Shown: one piece after another, positions 17,523 to 25,186 of the stretch | Layout: each line of letters starts with the position of its first letter | How positions within the stretch are numbered: position 1 is the first letter of the stretch | Source: Spirosoma endbachense | GTDB lineage: Bacteria; Bacteroidota; Bacteroidia; Cytophagales; Spirosomataceae | Length of the DNA stretch: 64,000 bases | NCBI RefSeq assembly: GCF_010233585.1 | Contig: NZ_CP045997.1 | Location: 5,620,065-5,684,064, forward strand | Direction: 5' to 3' | The notes under the pieces: generated by a model | What the model was told of the DNA's origin: nothing | What the model saw: the letters and a program-made list of their open reading frames with translations, nothing else | The model's database searches: none | Made by a program: the position numbers and the translations under genes

Positions 17523-17741
17523 CTATTTTTTATCCGCCGTTATTCCATTTTCCCGTAGAACGGATACCTGTTCGCCCGCATAACCCCAGTCGTCGAGGTC
17601 TATTTCCTGAATGACCACGTGCGTGAGGTGCGGATCTTTGTTCAGTACATTCGTGATGAGTTCGGTTACGCCTTTGATTAGCGCCTGTTTTTTCTCCCGC
17701 GAAACGCCTTCGCGGGTTACTTCGATCTTTACGTAAGGCAT
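17523..17741 (-). CDS. 4-oxalocrotonate tautomerase-family protein
   Basis: The start is set at the ATG at 17741, giving MPYVKIEVTREGVSREKKQ. After Met removal this leaves Pro1, the catalytic base of the tautomerase superfamily. The 72-residue length and the pattern QALIKGVTELITNVLNKDP, then VVIQEIDLDDWGYAG fit the 4-oxalocrotonate tautomerase group. An upstream in-frame start at 17786 would bury Pro1 and is wrong. The enzyme should act as a small oligomer on enol/keto or related substrates. It is 10 bp after yceI and clearly in the same transcript. Confidence 0.88.
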   Translation of the reverse strand: MPYVKIEVTREGVSREKKQALIKGVTELITNVLNKDPHLTHVVIQEIDLDDWGYAGEQVSVLRENGITADKK

Positions 17742-17751
17742 GGCTGTATTA

Positions 17752-18306
17752 TTAAGCAAGGAGAGTTTCGTGAGCAAACGTCGCAACCAGATCGACGGTC
17801 AGATCAATCTGGTTGTAGATAAGCGTATCGCCCAAATCCTTGAAGAAATTGCCAGAGCGAAACTTCATCCCGTATTTGGTACGATCGATCACGATCTTGC
17901 CGGATGCGTCGATGGTATCGCCGTTAGTCGTCACATCCGCATCGAAATCAATTGGGTGCGTAATTCCTTTGATGGTCAGATTGCCCTGAATATGATACGT
18001 TGTGTCGGCAGTGCGATCGGTTGACGTAATCTCAAACGTAGCGGTAGGGAATTTTTCGGAAGAGAAAAAATCTTCCGAAGCAAGGTGGCCAGCAAATTGA
18101 GCATTGGTAGCCGGATCGGCAATGTCCAATATCCGAATCGACGTTGTGTCAATACTGAACGTTCCACCAATAAGCTGGCCGCTTTCGTTAAGAAAAAGCG
18201 CCCCTTCTTTAAGCGAAATTGTACCATTGTGTGATCCGGTAACCTTGCGACCGATCCACTCAATCTGGCTTTGTGCTCCGACTATATTAAACTGTTTCGT
18301 TTCCAT
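17752..18306 (-). CDS. YceI-family lipid-binding-like protein
   Basis: A 184-residue YceI-family beta-barrel (lipocalin-like), a fold that holds isoprenoid or fatty-acyl chains. The pattern is NIVGAQSQIEWIGRKVTGSHNG, split by a turn, then GGTFSIDTTSI, DFFSSEKFPTATFEITS, GNLTIKGITHPIDF and a closing LTVDLVA. No signal peptide is present, so this copy appears cytoplasmic, unlike periplasmic YceI. It is the first gene of the run yceI - tautomerase - NTF2-like - nitronate monooxygenase - MBL. The Crp/Fnr gene lies just upstream on the same strand, with two palindromes in the 88 bp between. Cytoplasmic YceI proteins in Bacteroidota are often stress-linked. Confidence 0.86.
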   Translation of the reverse strand: METKQFNIVGAQSQIEWIGRKVTGSHNGTISLKEGALFLNESGQLIGGTFSIDTTSIRILDIADPATNAQFAGHLASEDFFSSEKFPTATFEITSTDRTADTTYHIQGNLTIKGITHPIDFDADVTTNGDTIDASGKIVIDRTKYGMKFRSGNFFKDLGDTLIYNQIDLTVDLVATFAHETLLA

Positions 18307-18308
18307 GT

Positions 18309-18383
18309 TTTGTGCTACTTAGCTTTTTAAGTACAGCACAAAGGACGGAGTGAAATTTCAGCCGGTTACGTGATCTACATCAC
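18309..18383 (-). promoter_or_regulatory. FNR-like palindrome and inverted repeat before yceI
   Basis: GTGAT-CTAC-ATCAC at 18370-18383 has the TGAT-N4-ATCA form of an FNR-type site and lies 64 bp before the yceI start. Closer to the start, TTTGTGCT at 18309-18316 pairs with AGCACAAA at 18335-18342, with further ACTTA/TAAGT pairing inside. The Crp/Fnr gene just upstream is the natural candidate to bind the first site. The second could be an operator or a 5-prime hairpin of the message. Confidence 0.5.
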
Positions 18384-18394
18384 TATTACAGGGG

Positions 18395-18973
18395 CTATTT
18401 ATGAGCCAGATAAAGTCGACTCAAAGTTTCTCTGGATACACCCAGATAAGCAGCTATCAGGTGTTTAGGGACGATGTCGTATAACTGAGGATACTGCGCC
18501 AGCAACTCTTCATACCTTTTTTGGGTATTCTTGGTCATGAGCGATACAAGCCGTTTTTGCACGGCGATGTAGCCTTTGTTGGTTCGCCAGCGAAAGAAGT
18601 GTTCCACCTGATGCAGTTCCTGGCAGACTTTTTCCCGATCCTGATTCGAGATGGAAAGTACCTCGGCATCGGTAATACAGTCAATATTTATCGTAGCTCT
18701 GGATTGATTGTACAATGCATCATAGTCCGACGTCCACCAGGTTGGCATGGCGAACTGTAGAATGTACATTTTCACTTCATCATTGATAAAAAAGGCTTTC
18801 AGACACCCCGACAGCACAAAGAATTCATTTTCGACACGTTCCCCTTCACTAACAACCACCTGCCCTTTCCGGAAGGAATGGCGTTTAAAGTGCGAAAAAA
18901 AGTAGTCGAACTGGTCATCGGTCAGGGTAGCCGTTTTGGCAATATGTTGTTTAATGATCGTCTGGGCTTCCAT
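18395..18973 (-). CDS. Crp/Fnr-family transcriptional regulator
   Basis: A 192-residue Crp/Fnr protein. The N-terminal beta-roll spans about 25-110 (FRKGQVVVSEGERVENEFFVLSG split by a turn, then TWWTSDYDALYN). A dimer helix follows near 115-140, and the HTH lies at about 165-188 (IVPKHLIAAYLGVSRETLSRL). No cysteine cluster for an iron-sulfur centre is visible, so it is not a classic oxygen-sensing Fnr. The ligand is unknown. An ATG at 18985 would add four residues (MCFR). It sits directly upstream of the yceI run on the same strand, with an FNR-like palindrome between, so control of that run is likely. Confidence 0.87.
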   Translation of the reverse strand: MEAQTIIKQHIAKTATLTDDQFDYFFSHFKRHSFRKGQVVVSEGERVENEFFVLSGCLKAFFINDEVKMYILQFAMPTWWTSDYDALYNQSRATINIDCITDAEVLSISNQDREKVCQELHQVEHFFRWRTNKGYIAVQKRLVSLMTKNTQKRYEELLAQYPQLYDIVPKHLIAAYLGVSRETLSRLYLAHK

Positions 18974-18985
18974 CCTAAAGCACAT

Positions 18986-19368
18986 TTTTCGATTATAGAT
19001 CCTTGAATTAGCCTGAAAAGAAGTCGATGCGGTGGCGATTACTTAAAGAAGTGGTGTCGGTTTCTTCAAACCGACACGGCGAGGTTTTTCAAAACCTTGT
19101 CGTTCATGCCGATGCCGTTTCTCCAGCCGCAGAGGTCAGGTTGAAGAACCTGACCTCACGTCAATACCCGCTAACCGCTATCAAAGTGAAAAGCCATTTC
19201 GTCAACTTTACGGAGTTAATTAACCCCGGTGGCTTCATGGCCAGAAGATCATCAGTTTCTGGTAAAAATCGACCTGCATAATCCTGACACAGAGTCCTTT
19301 CAGAATTCACTTCGCCGAAATGTACAATCGGCGTTTCAGTGGTAACTTCGTTTTTGCCGCCAAGAGTG
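18986..19368. repeat. Intergenic region with palindromic repeats, copy B
   Basis: This 383-bp gap contains a chain of hairpins. GTGTCGGTTT - CTTC - AAACCGACAC lies at 19054-19077, followed by an imperfect CGAGGTTTT/AAAACCTTGTCG. GAGGTCAGGTT - GAAG - AACCTGACCTC at 19132-19157 comes next. Bases 19127-19159 are the exact reverse complement of part of 8848-8880, so this is a second copy of the dispersed element. The four-base loops CTTC/GAAG are shared by different stems, which suggests one family with varied arms. No credible gene was seen in the gap. Confidence 0.6.
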
Positions 19369-20388
19369 CTAGCGAGCGTTGATGCGGGGGATAACTTCCT
19401 TACCGATCAGGTCAATCGAGGCCATTAGCTGATCATGCGTTAATCCTGCATTGTCCATTTGAAAGGTAAACCGATCGACGCCACCCAATGCCTGACTGTG
19501 CCGGAGCAATTTTTCGGCGACCTGCTCGGGGCCGCCAAGCACCAGTACACCCGTCGGTGACATGAGCGAATCGAACTGAGCCTTCGTAACGGGTGGCCAG
19601 CCGCGCTCGCGACCCAGTTTCGTCCACAACTCCGCGTAGCCGGGGTAATATTCGGTAATTGCCTGTTCAGTAGAGTTGGAGACGTAGCCGGGAGAGTGTA
19701 AGCCTACTGTCAACTGATCAGGCGTAAACCCGGCTTTCCGGCCAGCCTCCCGGTACAGATCGACCAGTGGACGGAACCGGGCCGTATGGCCGCCAATAAT
19801 GGCTACCATCAGCGGCAGGCCCAACTGCCCCGCCCGAATAAACGATTCGGGTGTGCCACCTACGCCGAGCCATATCGGCAGTTTAGGTTGCACGGCTCGC
19901 GGATATACCGGCAGATTCGGAATGGCAGAACGGAACCGACCCGACCAGTTAACGAACTCGTTATCCCGTATTTTTAGCAGCAGGTCCAGTTTCTCCTGAA
20001 ACAGGGCATCGTAGTCGTTCAGACTAAATCCGAACAGCGGATAGGCTTCTACCGACGAGCCGCGCCCAACGACGAGCTCCGCCCGCCCTTTGGAAATCAG
20101 GTCTACGGTGGCAAAATTCTGATAAACCCGCACAGGATCGGCGGTGCTCAGTACGCTTACGGCGCTGGTCAGACGAATGCGTTTTGTCCGACTGGCCGCT
20201 GCGGCCAGAATAACCGCCGTTGCCGAATCCAGAAATTCTTTTTTATGATGTTCACCAATGCCGAAGACGTGTAACCCCACTTCATCAGCCAAACTAATTC
20301 GGTCGAGTAGTTGCTCCATCGCATCCACGCTACTCAATGAATGGCTTCCGTACAGAGCCGAAGCAAAGCTGTCAATTCCTATTTCCAT
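19369..20388 (-). CDS. LLM-class flavin-dependent oxidoreductase
   Basis: A 339-residue luciferase-like monooxygenase (LLM) family TIM-barrel protein. Family marks include an N-terminal MEIGIDSFASALYG, then VGLHVFGIGEHHKKEF (the GEHH motif at about 45-49), SAVSVLSTADPVRVYQNFAT and RAELVVGRGS, and a C-terminal GGPEQVAEKLLRHSQ. Such enzymes use reduced FMN or F420 to oxidise aldehydes, alkanes, sulfonates or drugs. Nothing marks the substrate here. It is a single gene, with a repeat-filled gap downstream and 257 bp upstream to the antiporter gene. That upstream gap holds an imperfect GAGTAG/CTACTC inverted repeat near 20428-20457 and no other gene. Confidence 0.85.
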   Translation of the reverse strand: MEIGIDSFASALYGSHSLSSVDAMEQLLDRISLADEVGLHVFGIGEHHKKEFLDSATAVILAAAASRTKRIRLTSAVSVLSTADPVRVYQNFATVDLISKGRAELVVGRGSSVEAYPLFGFSLNDYDALFQEKLDLLLKIRDNEFVNWSGRFRSAIPNLPVYPRAVQPKLPIWLGVGGTPESFIRAGQLGLPLMVAIIGGHTARFRPLVDLYREAGRKAGFTPDQLTVGLHSPGYVSNSTEQAITEYYPGYAELWTKLGRERGWPPVTKAQFDSLMSPTGVLVLGGPEQVAEKLLRHSQALGGVDRFTFQMDNAGLTHDQLMASIDLIGKEVIPRINAR

Positions 20389-20645
20389 TAGTATTTCCTG
20401 ATTGAGTAAACTATGACAAGGCCTGCGGAGTAGAATGACCGACTGGCCGACTACTCAGTACAGGAGGTGACGAATTTGGTCCTTTTTTGAATTACCCACA
20501 TTTGTTTCCCCATAGATTTAACGGGCTGCGAATGCCATAACAAATACGGCTTCAACTCTAAACTTGTTAAACCAGTTCCAATTGTAAAGTCGAGATCGAT
20601 ATGCCTGGGATTTCCGGGGAATATGCTGGTGGGGGAAATAAGCGT

Positions 20646-21890
20646 TCAGGAAGCTTGTTTCTTCGCGACCGAATTTACGACTTTTTTCAGGGTAAGTCCC
20701 TGGCCAATGATGGAGAAAATAACGATGCAATAACAACTCGCCAGAATCAATTCCCGGTAAGGCGAATCGGGGAGCGATAGGGCAAGGGCTACGGAAATGC
20801 CTCCCCGTAGCCCTGCCCAGGTGAGAATACGAAGACTGCCCGGTTTGAGCCTTGATAATTGAAACTGAAGCAGATAGGGCAGGAGAATGCTCAGGCTTCG
20901 CGCTACGATAGCCAGCACTACCGTAGCCAAACCGATTAACAGGTAGTTGTTCAGAAAAGGTAACACAACGATTTGTAAGCCGATCATTACAAACAAAATC
21001 GTGTTCAGAATCTCGTCTATCAAGTGCCAGAACCGATCCAGGTAAAATTTGGGCGAATTGATTTTGTCGGCGCCTGGTAGTCGACTTCCTAACAACAGCC
21101 CAGCCGAAACTTCGGCCAGCGGAACCGACACGTGCAGCGCATTGGCGACTACCGAAAGGATCATGACCAGAGCCAGCGACAGCAGAACAACGGTGTGGAA
21201 ATCATCGGAGACCTTGATAAGCCGATAGGCGACAAATCCCATCAGCAGCCCTATTGATATGCCACCAAATACTTCACGGCAGAACAACAGGATCGCGTCA
21301 GACAGAAAAAAATTAACGCTGGGGTCGGCTACTTCCTGTAACGAAATGAACAGTACAAGGCCAACGCCATCGTTGAACAGCGATTCGCCGGTAATGATCG
21401 TTTCCAGCCGCCGGGGAATGGGCGAGTCCTTGAGTACGGCGCCAACGGCTACCGGGTCGGTAGGTGAAATCAGCGCACCAAACAGAAAGCAATAAACAAG
21501 TGGAACGGGAAAGCCAAAAGCATTCGTCAGAAAATAGAATCCAATGCCGAATAGGGCCGTGGAAAACAGTACGCCCACTGTACTCAAAATCAATACCGGA
21601 CGAAACTGCTGCTTCAGATCGTCGAGGTCGAAATGAAGGGCAGCTGCAAAGAGCAGAAAACCCAGCATTACGTCGAGCAGCGTTTTCGAAAAGTCAATCT
21701 GTTCTGTAATGCCGATCAGCATTCTGGCAAAACCCGAAGAGACATTGCCAACGATCAGCACTAAAACGATTAAGACTAGTGTCAGCACAACAACCCCGAT
21801 CGTTCCGGGTAGTCGCACAAAGCGGGCATTGACGTAGGAGAGTAACGCACTGATTCCAACCAGCGCACTGGCAGCGGTGAAAATATCCAT
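20646..21890 (-). CDS. CPA1-family Na+/H+ antiporter
   Basis: A 414-residue inner-membrane cation/proton antiporter with about twelve helices. The core shows the family's ISPTDPVAVGAVLKD (about 140-154) and ESLFNDGVGLVLFISL (about 168-183). The Asp residues of these unwound helices bind the exchanged ion. Later marks are EVSAGLLLG and RGGISVALALSLP, typical of NhaP-like CPA1 members. There is no long cytoplasmic regulatory tail. It is expected to extrude Na+ (or K+) for H+ and to act in pH or salt balance. It is a single gene, and the 368 bp upstream hold two large hairpins instead of a neighbouring operon. Confidence 0.9.
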   Translation of the reverse strand: MDIFTAASALVGISALLSYVNARFVRLPGTIGVVVLTLVLIVLVLIVGNVSSGFARMLIGITEQIDFSKTLLDVMLGFLLFAAALHFDLDDLKQQFRPVLILSTVGVLFSTALFGIGFYFLTNAFGFPVPLVYCFLFGALISPTDPVAVGAVLKDSPIPRRLETIITGESLFNDGVGLVLFISLQEVADPSVNFFLSDAILLFCREVFGGISIGLLMGFVAYRLIKVSDDFHTVVLLSLALVMILSVVANALHVSVPLAEVSAGLLLGSRLPGADKINSPKFYLDRFWHLIDEILNTILFVMIGLQIVVLPFLNNYLLIGLATVVLAIVARSLSILLPYLLQFQLSRLKPGSLRILTWAGLRGGISVALALSLPDSPYRELILASCYCIVIFSIIGQGLTLKKVVNSVAKKQAS

Positions 21891-22008
21891 GTAGTGTAGT
21901 AAGTAAAACGATCGGGCTGGGGGTATAAACTCAACGACCAGCTATTAATTCTAAGTATACCGGCGTATCTGCTAGAGGAACCGCCCATTTCTGCCGGGTG
22001 TTTGCGTT

Positions 22009-22087
22009 TAGGATTTTGGCTTCGAGCCGTGCCACGGTTTCTAATCGTGCTCTTGTAACCGTGGCACGGCTCGAAGCCAAAATCCTA
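22009..22087. repeat. Large perfect palindrome (31-bp arms)
   Basis: A 31-bp arm (22009-22039, starting TAGGATTTTGGC and ending GTGCCACGGTT) is repeated exactly in inverted orientation at 22057-22087, around a 17-base loop. It lies in the divergent gap between the antiporter and sulfatase genes. The arm core GAGCCGTG-CCACGGTT is almost the same as the core of the second hairpin at 22159-22220. It is too long and not T-tailed enough for an ordinary terminator, and its position upstream of both genes argues against one. It is probably a REP-like mobile or structural element. Confidence 0.7.
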
Positions 22088-22158
22088 GTGTTAAGGTAGG
22101 TGTTGTATTATCGAACCTGAAATTTTTGTTCTTTCGTAGCCTAATGCTTCGTCAGCTG

Positions 22159-22220
22159 TTTGTCAGAGTCGGGAGCCGTGTCACAGTTGCAACCGTGACA
22201 CGGCTCTCGACTCTGACAAA
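22159..22220. repeat. Second large palindrome (30-bp arms, 28 paired)
   Basis: Bases 22159-22188 pair with 22191-22220 at 28 of 30 positions around a two-base loop, giving a near-cruciform. The outer arm TTTGTCAGAGTCG differs from the first hairpin's arm. The inner core GAGCCGTGTCACGGTT nearly matches the first hairpin's inner core. It ends 38 bp before the sulfatase ATG, so it would form in the promoter or leader of that gene. Confidence 0.7.
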
Positions 22221-22258
22221 TAGGTGTTCTGGCTACTTTTTGGACCTGAGAACTACGT

Positions 22259-23716
22259 ATGAGATACCTGTATTGCCTGTTGGGATTGATTTTTCTGGCT
22301 GTTATTGGCCTGTTTTCCTGCGAAAAAGACGCAGTGCGCCCGAATATTCTCTTCATTCTGGCAGATGACTGGAGTTATCCATATGCCAGTATTTACGGAG
22401 ACAAATCGATCAGAACACCTAATCTCGATCGTCTGGCCGCGAACGGTACTGTTTTTACCAACGCTTATTGTGCATCTCCATCCTGCACGCCATCGCGGGC
22501 GGCCATGTTAACAGGGCGTTATCCGCATAATCTGGGCGAAGGAGTAAACCTGTGCGGCAGACTCGAACACCGGATTCCAACATACGTGCAGCTTTTAGAA
22601 AAAGAAGGTTACGCCGTTGCTTTCGATCGGAAAGGCTGGGCTCCGGGCGATTTCCATAAAATGGGCTATACCGAAAATCCGGCGGGAAAACCGGCTGTAT
22701 TTGCCCCTTTTATTGACAGTATACCGAAAGGTCAACCGTTTTTCTTCTGGTTTGGGACGAATGATCCACACCGCCCTTTTGACCTGAATAATGGTAAAAA
22801 AGCGGGGATTGATCCTCAAAAAATCAATCTGCCAGCCTTTTTGCCGGATGTGCCGGAAATCCGGGGAGACGTTGCCGATTATCTGTCGGAGGTGGAGCGA
22901 TTTGACCGCGAGATCGGTGATTTGCTCAGGAAACTGGAAAGCTCCGGCCAGCTCGAAAATACGATCATTGTTGTGGCATCTGACAACGGGATGCCGTTTC
23001 CTCATGCGAAAGCCAATCTGTATGATTATGGAACGCATGTTCCGCTGCTGATCAGCCGCTTTTCTAAAAGCGGAAGTTTGCCCAAACGCAACGATTCATT
23101 TGTGAACCTAATCGATTTGACGCCGACGTTTTTAGATTGGGCTGGGGTTAAACAACGGCCTGAGATGGACGGCATTAGCCTGTTGCCGGTGCTGAATGGG
23201 GAGAAAACAGTTCATCGGCCAGCGGTTTTTCTGGAACGCGAGCGGCATTGCCTGTGTCGGGCCGAATTTGAGTACGGAGCGGGTTATCCGATGCGGGCCA
23301 TCCGAACGAAGGGCTATCTGTACATCCGCAACTTCCGGCCTGATCGCATGCCTGCGGGCGATGAGACGATTCCGGGCACCCCTTCCGTATTTGGCGACGT
23401 CGATGGTGGTCCAACCAAAGTGTATATGATGGATCACCGCAACGACGCAGCCGTGAAACCGTTGTTTTCACTCGGCTTCGGCAAGCGCCCGGCCGATGAA
23501 TTATACATCCTGAAAGATGATCCCTATACGATTCGTAACCAGGCCACTAATTCGGCATATGCAGACATCAAAAAGGATTTACAGAAACGATTAGACCAGT
23601 GGATGAACGAGGAAAATGACCCCCGCCGAAATGGTGGTGGCGACCAGATCGACAAGTACGAGTCGACAACCCACGCCTGGATAACCCGCACCGGTATTAT
23701 TTTTCTGGATGAGTGA
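22259..23716 (+). CDS. Sulfatase lipoprotein, type I
   Basis: A 485-residue arylsulfatase-type enzyme of the alkaline-phosphatase superfamily, anchored by a lipoprotein signal (LIFLAVIGLFSC, Cys21). The N-terminal metal site is ILADDWS (Asp36, Asp37). The sulfatase signature is SCTPSRAAMLTGR with Cys76-Thr-Pro-Ser-Arg80. Cys76 must be changed to formylglycine by a maturase encoded elsewhere. The second metal site is VVASDNGMPFPHAKANLY. The overall pattern resembles heparan N-sulfatase (SGSH-like) enzymes. It would remove sulfate from glycans at the cell surface or in the periplasm. It stands alone, behind a gap with two large hairpins. Confidence 0.9.
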   Translation: MRYLYCLLGLIFLAVIGLFSCEKDAVRPNILFILADDWSYPYASIYGDKSIRTPNLDRLAANGTVFTNAYCASPSCTPSRAAMLTGRYPHNLGEGVNLCGRLEHRIPTYVQLLEKEGYAVAFDRKGWAPGDFHKMGYTENPAGKPAVFAPFIDSIPKGQPFFFWFGTNDPHRPFDLNNGKKAGIDPQKINLPAFLPDVPEIRGDVADYLSEVERFDREIGDLLRKLESSGQLENTIIVVASDNGMPFPHAKANLYDYGTHVPLLISRFSKSGSLPKRNDSFVNLIDLTPTFLDWAGVKQRPEMDGISLLPVLNGEKTVHRPAVFLERERHCLCRAEFEYGAGYPMRAIRTKGYLYIRNFRPDRMPAGDETIPGTPSVFGDVDGGPTKVYMMDHRNDAAVKPLFSLGFGKRPADELYILKDDPYTIRNQATNSAYADIKKDLQKRLDQWMNEENDPRRNGGGDQIDKYESTTHAWITRTGIIFLDE

Positions 23717-23735
23717 AAAGGAAGAATAACTTCAC

Positions 23736-23769
23736 CTCGTTTGGTTTAGTTTGCACTACGCCAAACGAG
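23736..23769. terminator. Bidirectional terminator-like hairpin
   Basis: CTCGTTTGG at 23736-23744 pairs perfectly with CCAAACGAG at 23761-23769 around 16 bases. It lies between the convergent stops of the sulfatase gene (23716) and the fibre-like gene (23794). There is no strong T-run, so efficiency is uncertain. Confidence 0.5.
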
Positions 23770-23793
23770 CTGGAATCGTTAATTCATGAAGGC

Positions 23794-25155
23794 TTATTTG
23801 ATATCCTTATTTCGGAGATTAATTTTCATTTCCAAGTGATCGATTCGTTTCTGCTGTTCAATGGCATATAAGGTCAATTTTTCTATTTTCTGGAGCAGCT
23901 TTGCATTCATGTCTCCCAGATTTATACCGTTTGCTTTGACTTCGTCGGCTGATGGAATGTTTGGTAAATGTTTCTCGGCTTTAATGTACAATTCAACGGT
24001 TTCTAATGAAGGCAGTTTATACGCTTTGGCGAAGACGAAATCAGCCCAGCTTCCTGTTTTTACTTCCACCTCACGGGCTCCAATCTTGCCTTCAACCGCT
24101 AATTTATAGGTGCCTGGGTCAGTTGTACCAATGCCAATGTTCCCATTTTCTAAAACTTTCAGCCTACCTCCAATTACCCCCGGCGCATCAATGTTAAAAT
24201 CACCTATACCGCCTTGACGAAAGGAGCCATTTAAGTGAAGGCGAGCTACAGGATTTGTTTCTCCAATGCCCACATTACCGTTTGAATTCCAAACACCGCT
24301 GGGTAGACCAATGCTTGCTGGTCCCCAACCACCATCGTAACCTAATTGAATTGTACCATTGCCAGAACGAATAAAATCAACCCGATTGCCTGAATCATGA
24401 AAGCCTATGGAAGTATAGTCTTGAGCATTAAGCAGTAAAGTTGTTCCAATTCCCCACGTTTGTTGAGTGGGTGAAGAATTTGTCTGAATGTCGCCTAAAC
24501 TTAAATTACCGTCTGTGTTTTGCTGAACAGCATTCGTACCTAAAACAAGACCTCCTCCATTGATATGGAGTTTAGATACTGGATTTGTGGTCCCTATCCC
24601 AACATTACCATCTCCTCTCACATACGCTAAAAAACGCTTTGAATTAGCTCCTGTCATTTGCCAGAACGTAAAGCCTCCTCCCGATGGATTGGCAATATTG
24701 CTGTTAATTAGTGATAAGTCTGACAGGCCACCCGTCCAGTTGGCGCCAATTGACAATTGGGCATCCCCAGGTGAATTGGCCGAGTTATTGGGATAGATAC
24801 CATCCGTATTCTGAGAATAAATGCTACTGAATCGGCCAGTTGTTGTTCGGAAGTCACCATATACTTCGAGTTTCGAGGTAGCTGGCGTATTCGTAGATGT
24901 ACCGACTGCCATATTACCCGAAAAGATGACATCACCATTGGAGCGAAACTGGGTTTGGGCCCCAAAATCCCAGAACTGTGTGCCTGTGTACCAGGGTGCG
25001 ATAAATAAGGTTTTACGACTGTCTTCTGGGTTGTGAAGTATCCACTTGTTTGTTGGCGATCCGCTATCAATAATAGTGCCCTGACCCCAGGCTACCGAAC
25101 TGCTTATGAGGCAGCTTATCAGAATAGTTGTATAAAAATTGAGCGATAGTTTCAT
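23794..25155 (-). CDS. Secreted tail-fibre-like protein with GIGTT repeats and coiled-coil C-terminus
   Basis: A 453-residue exported protein with signal peptide NFYTTILISCLISSSVAWGQ. The body has recurring GNVGIGTTNPVSKLHINGG-type units near 185-200, 290-305 and 335-350, a motif found in phage tail fibres and in many secreted Bacteroidota proteins, where it forms beta-helical trimers. The C-terminus (about 405-450) has heptads (LLQKIEKLTLYAIEQQKR) that fit a coiled coil. It lacks the catalytic Ser/Lys of the S74 intramolecular chaperone, so it is probably not self-cleaving. It is the last gene of a minus-strand run with two RHS-type proteins, 31 bp from its neighbour. An adhesin or surface fibre is likely. 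Confidence 0.65.
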   Translation of the reverse strand: MKLSLNFYTTILISCLISSSVAWGQGTIIDSGSPTNKWILHNPEDSRKTLFIAPWYTGTQFWDFGAQTQFRSNGDVIFSGNMAVGTSTNTPATSKLEVYGDFRTTTGRFSSIYSQNTDGIYPNNSANSPGDAQLSIGANWTGGLSDLSLINSNIANPSGGGFTFWQMTGANSKRFLAYVRGDGNVGIGTTNPVSKLHINGGGLVLGTNAVQQNTDGNLSLGDIQTNSSPTQQTWGIGTTLLLNAQDYTSIGFHDSGNRVDFIRSGNGTIQLGYDGGWGPASIGLPSGVWNSNGNVGIGETNPVARLHLNGSFRQGGIGDFNIDAPGVIGGRLKVLENGNIGIGTTDPGTYKLAVEGKIGAREVEVKTGSWADFVFAKAYKLPSLETVELYIKAEKHLPNIPSADEVKANGINLGDMNAKLLQKIEKLTLYAIEQQKRIDHLEMKINLRNKDIK

Positions 25156-25186
25156 TACAGTGGTTGGTAAAATGGTAGTAGTTTAA

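Noticed and set aside
17523..17786. Tautomerase starting at 17786
   Set aside because: That start would add 15 residues before the catalytic Pro, which must be N-terminal after Met removal.
19027..19281. An 84-residue gene in the repeat gap
   Set aside because: It is made of the palindromic repeats, with no family pattern.
22009..22220. Insertion-sequence terminal repeats
   Set aside because: No transposase frame lies between or beside the palindromes and no target duplication was seen.
23794..25155. Prophage tail-fibre gene marking a prophage
   Set aside because: No capsid, portal, terminase or integrase gene is near, and the protein has a signal peptide.
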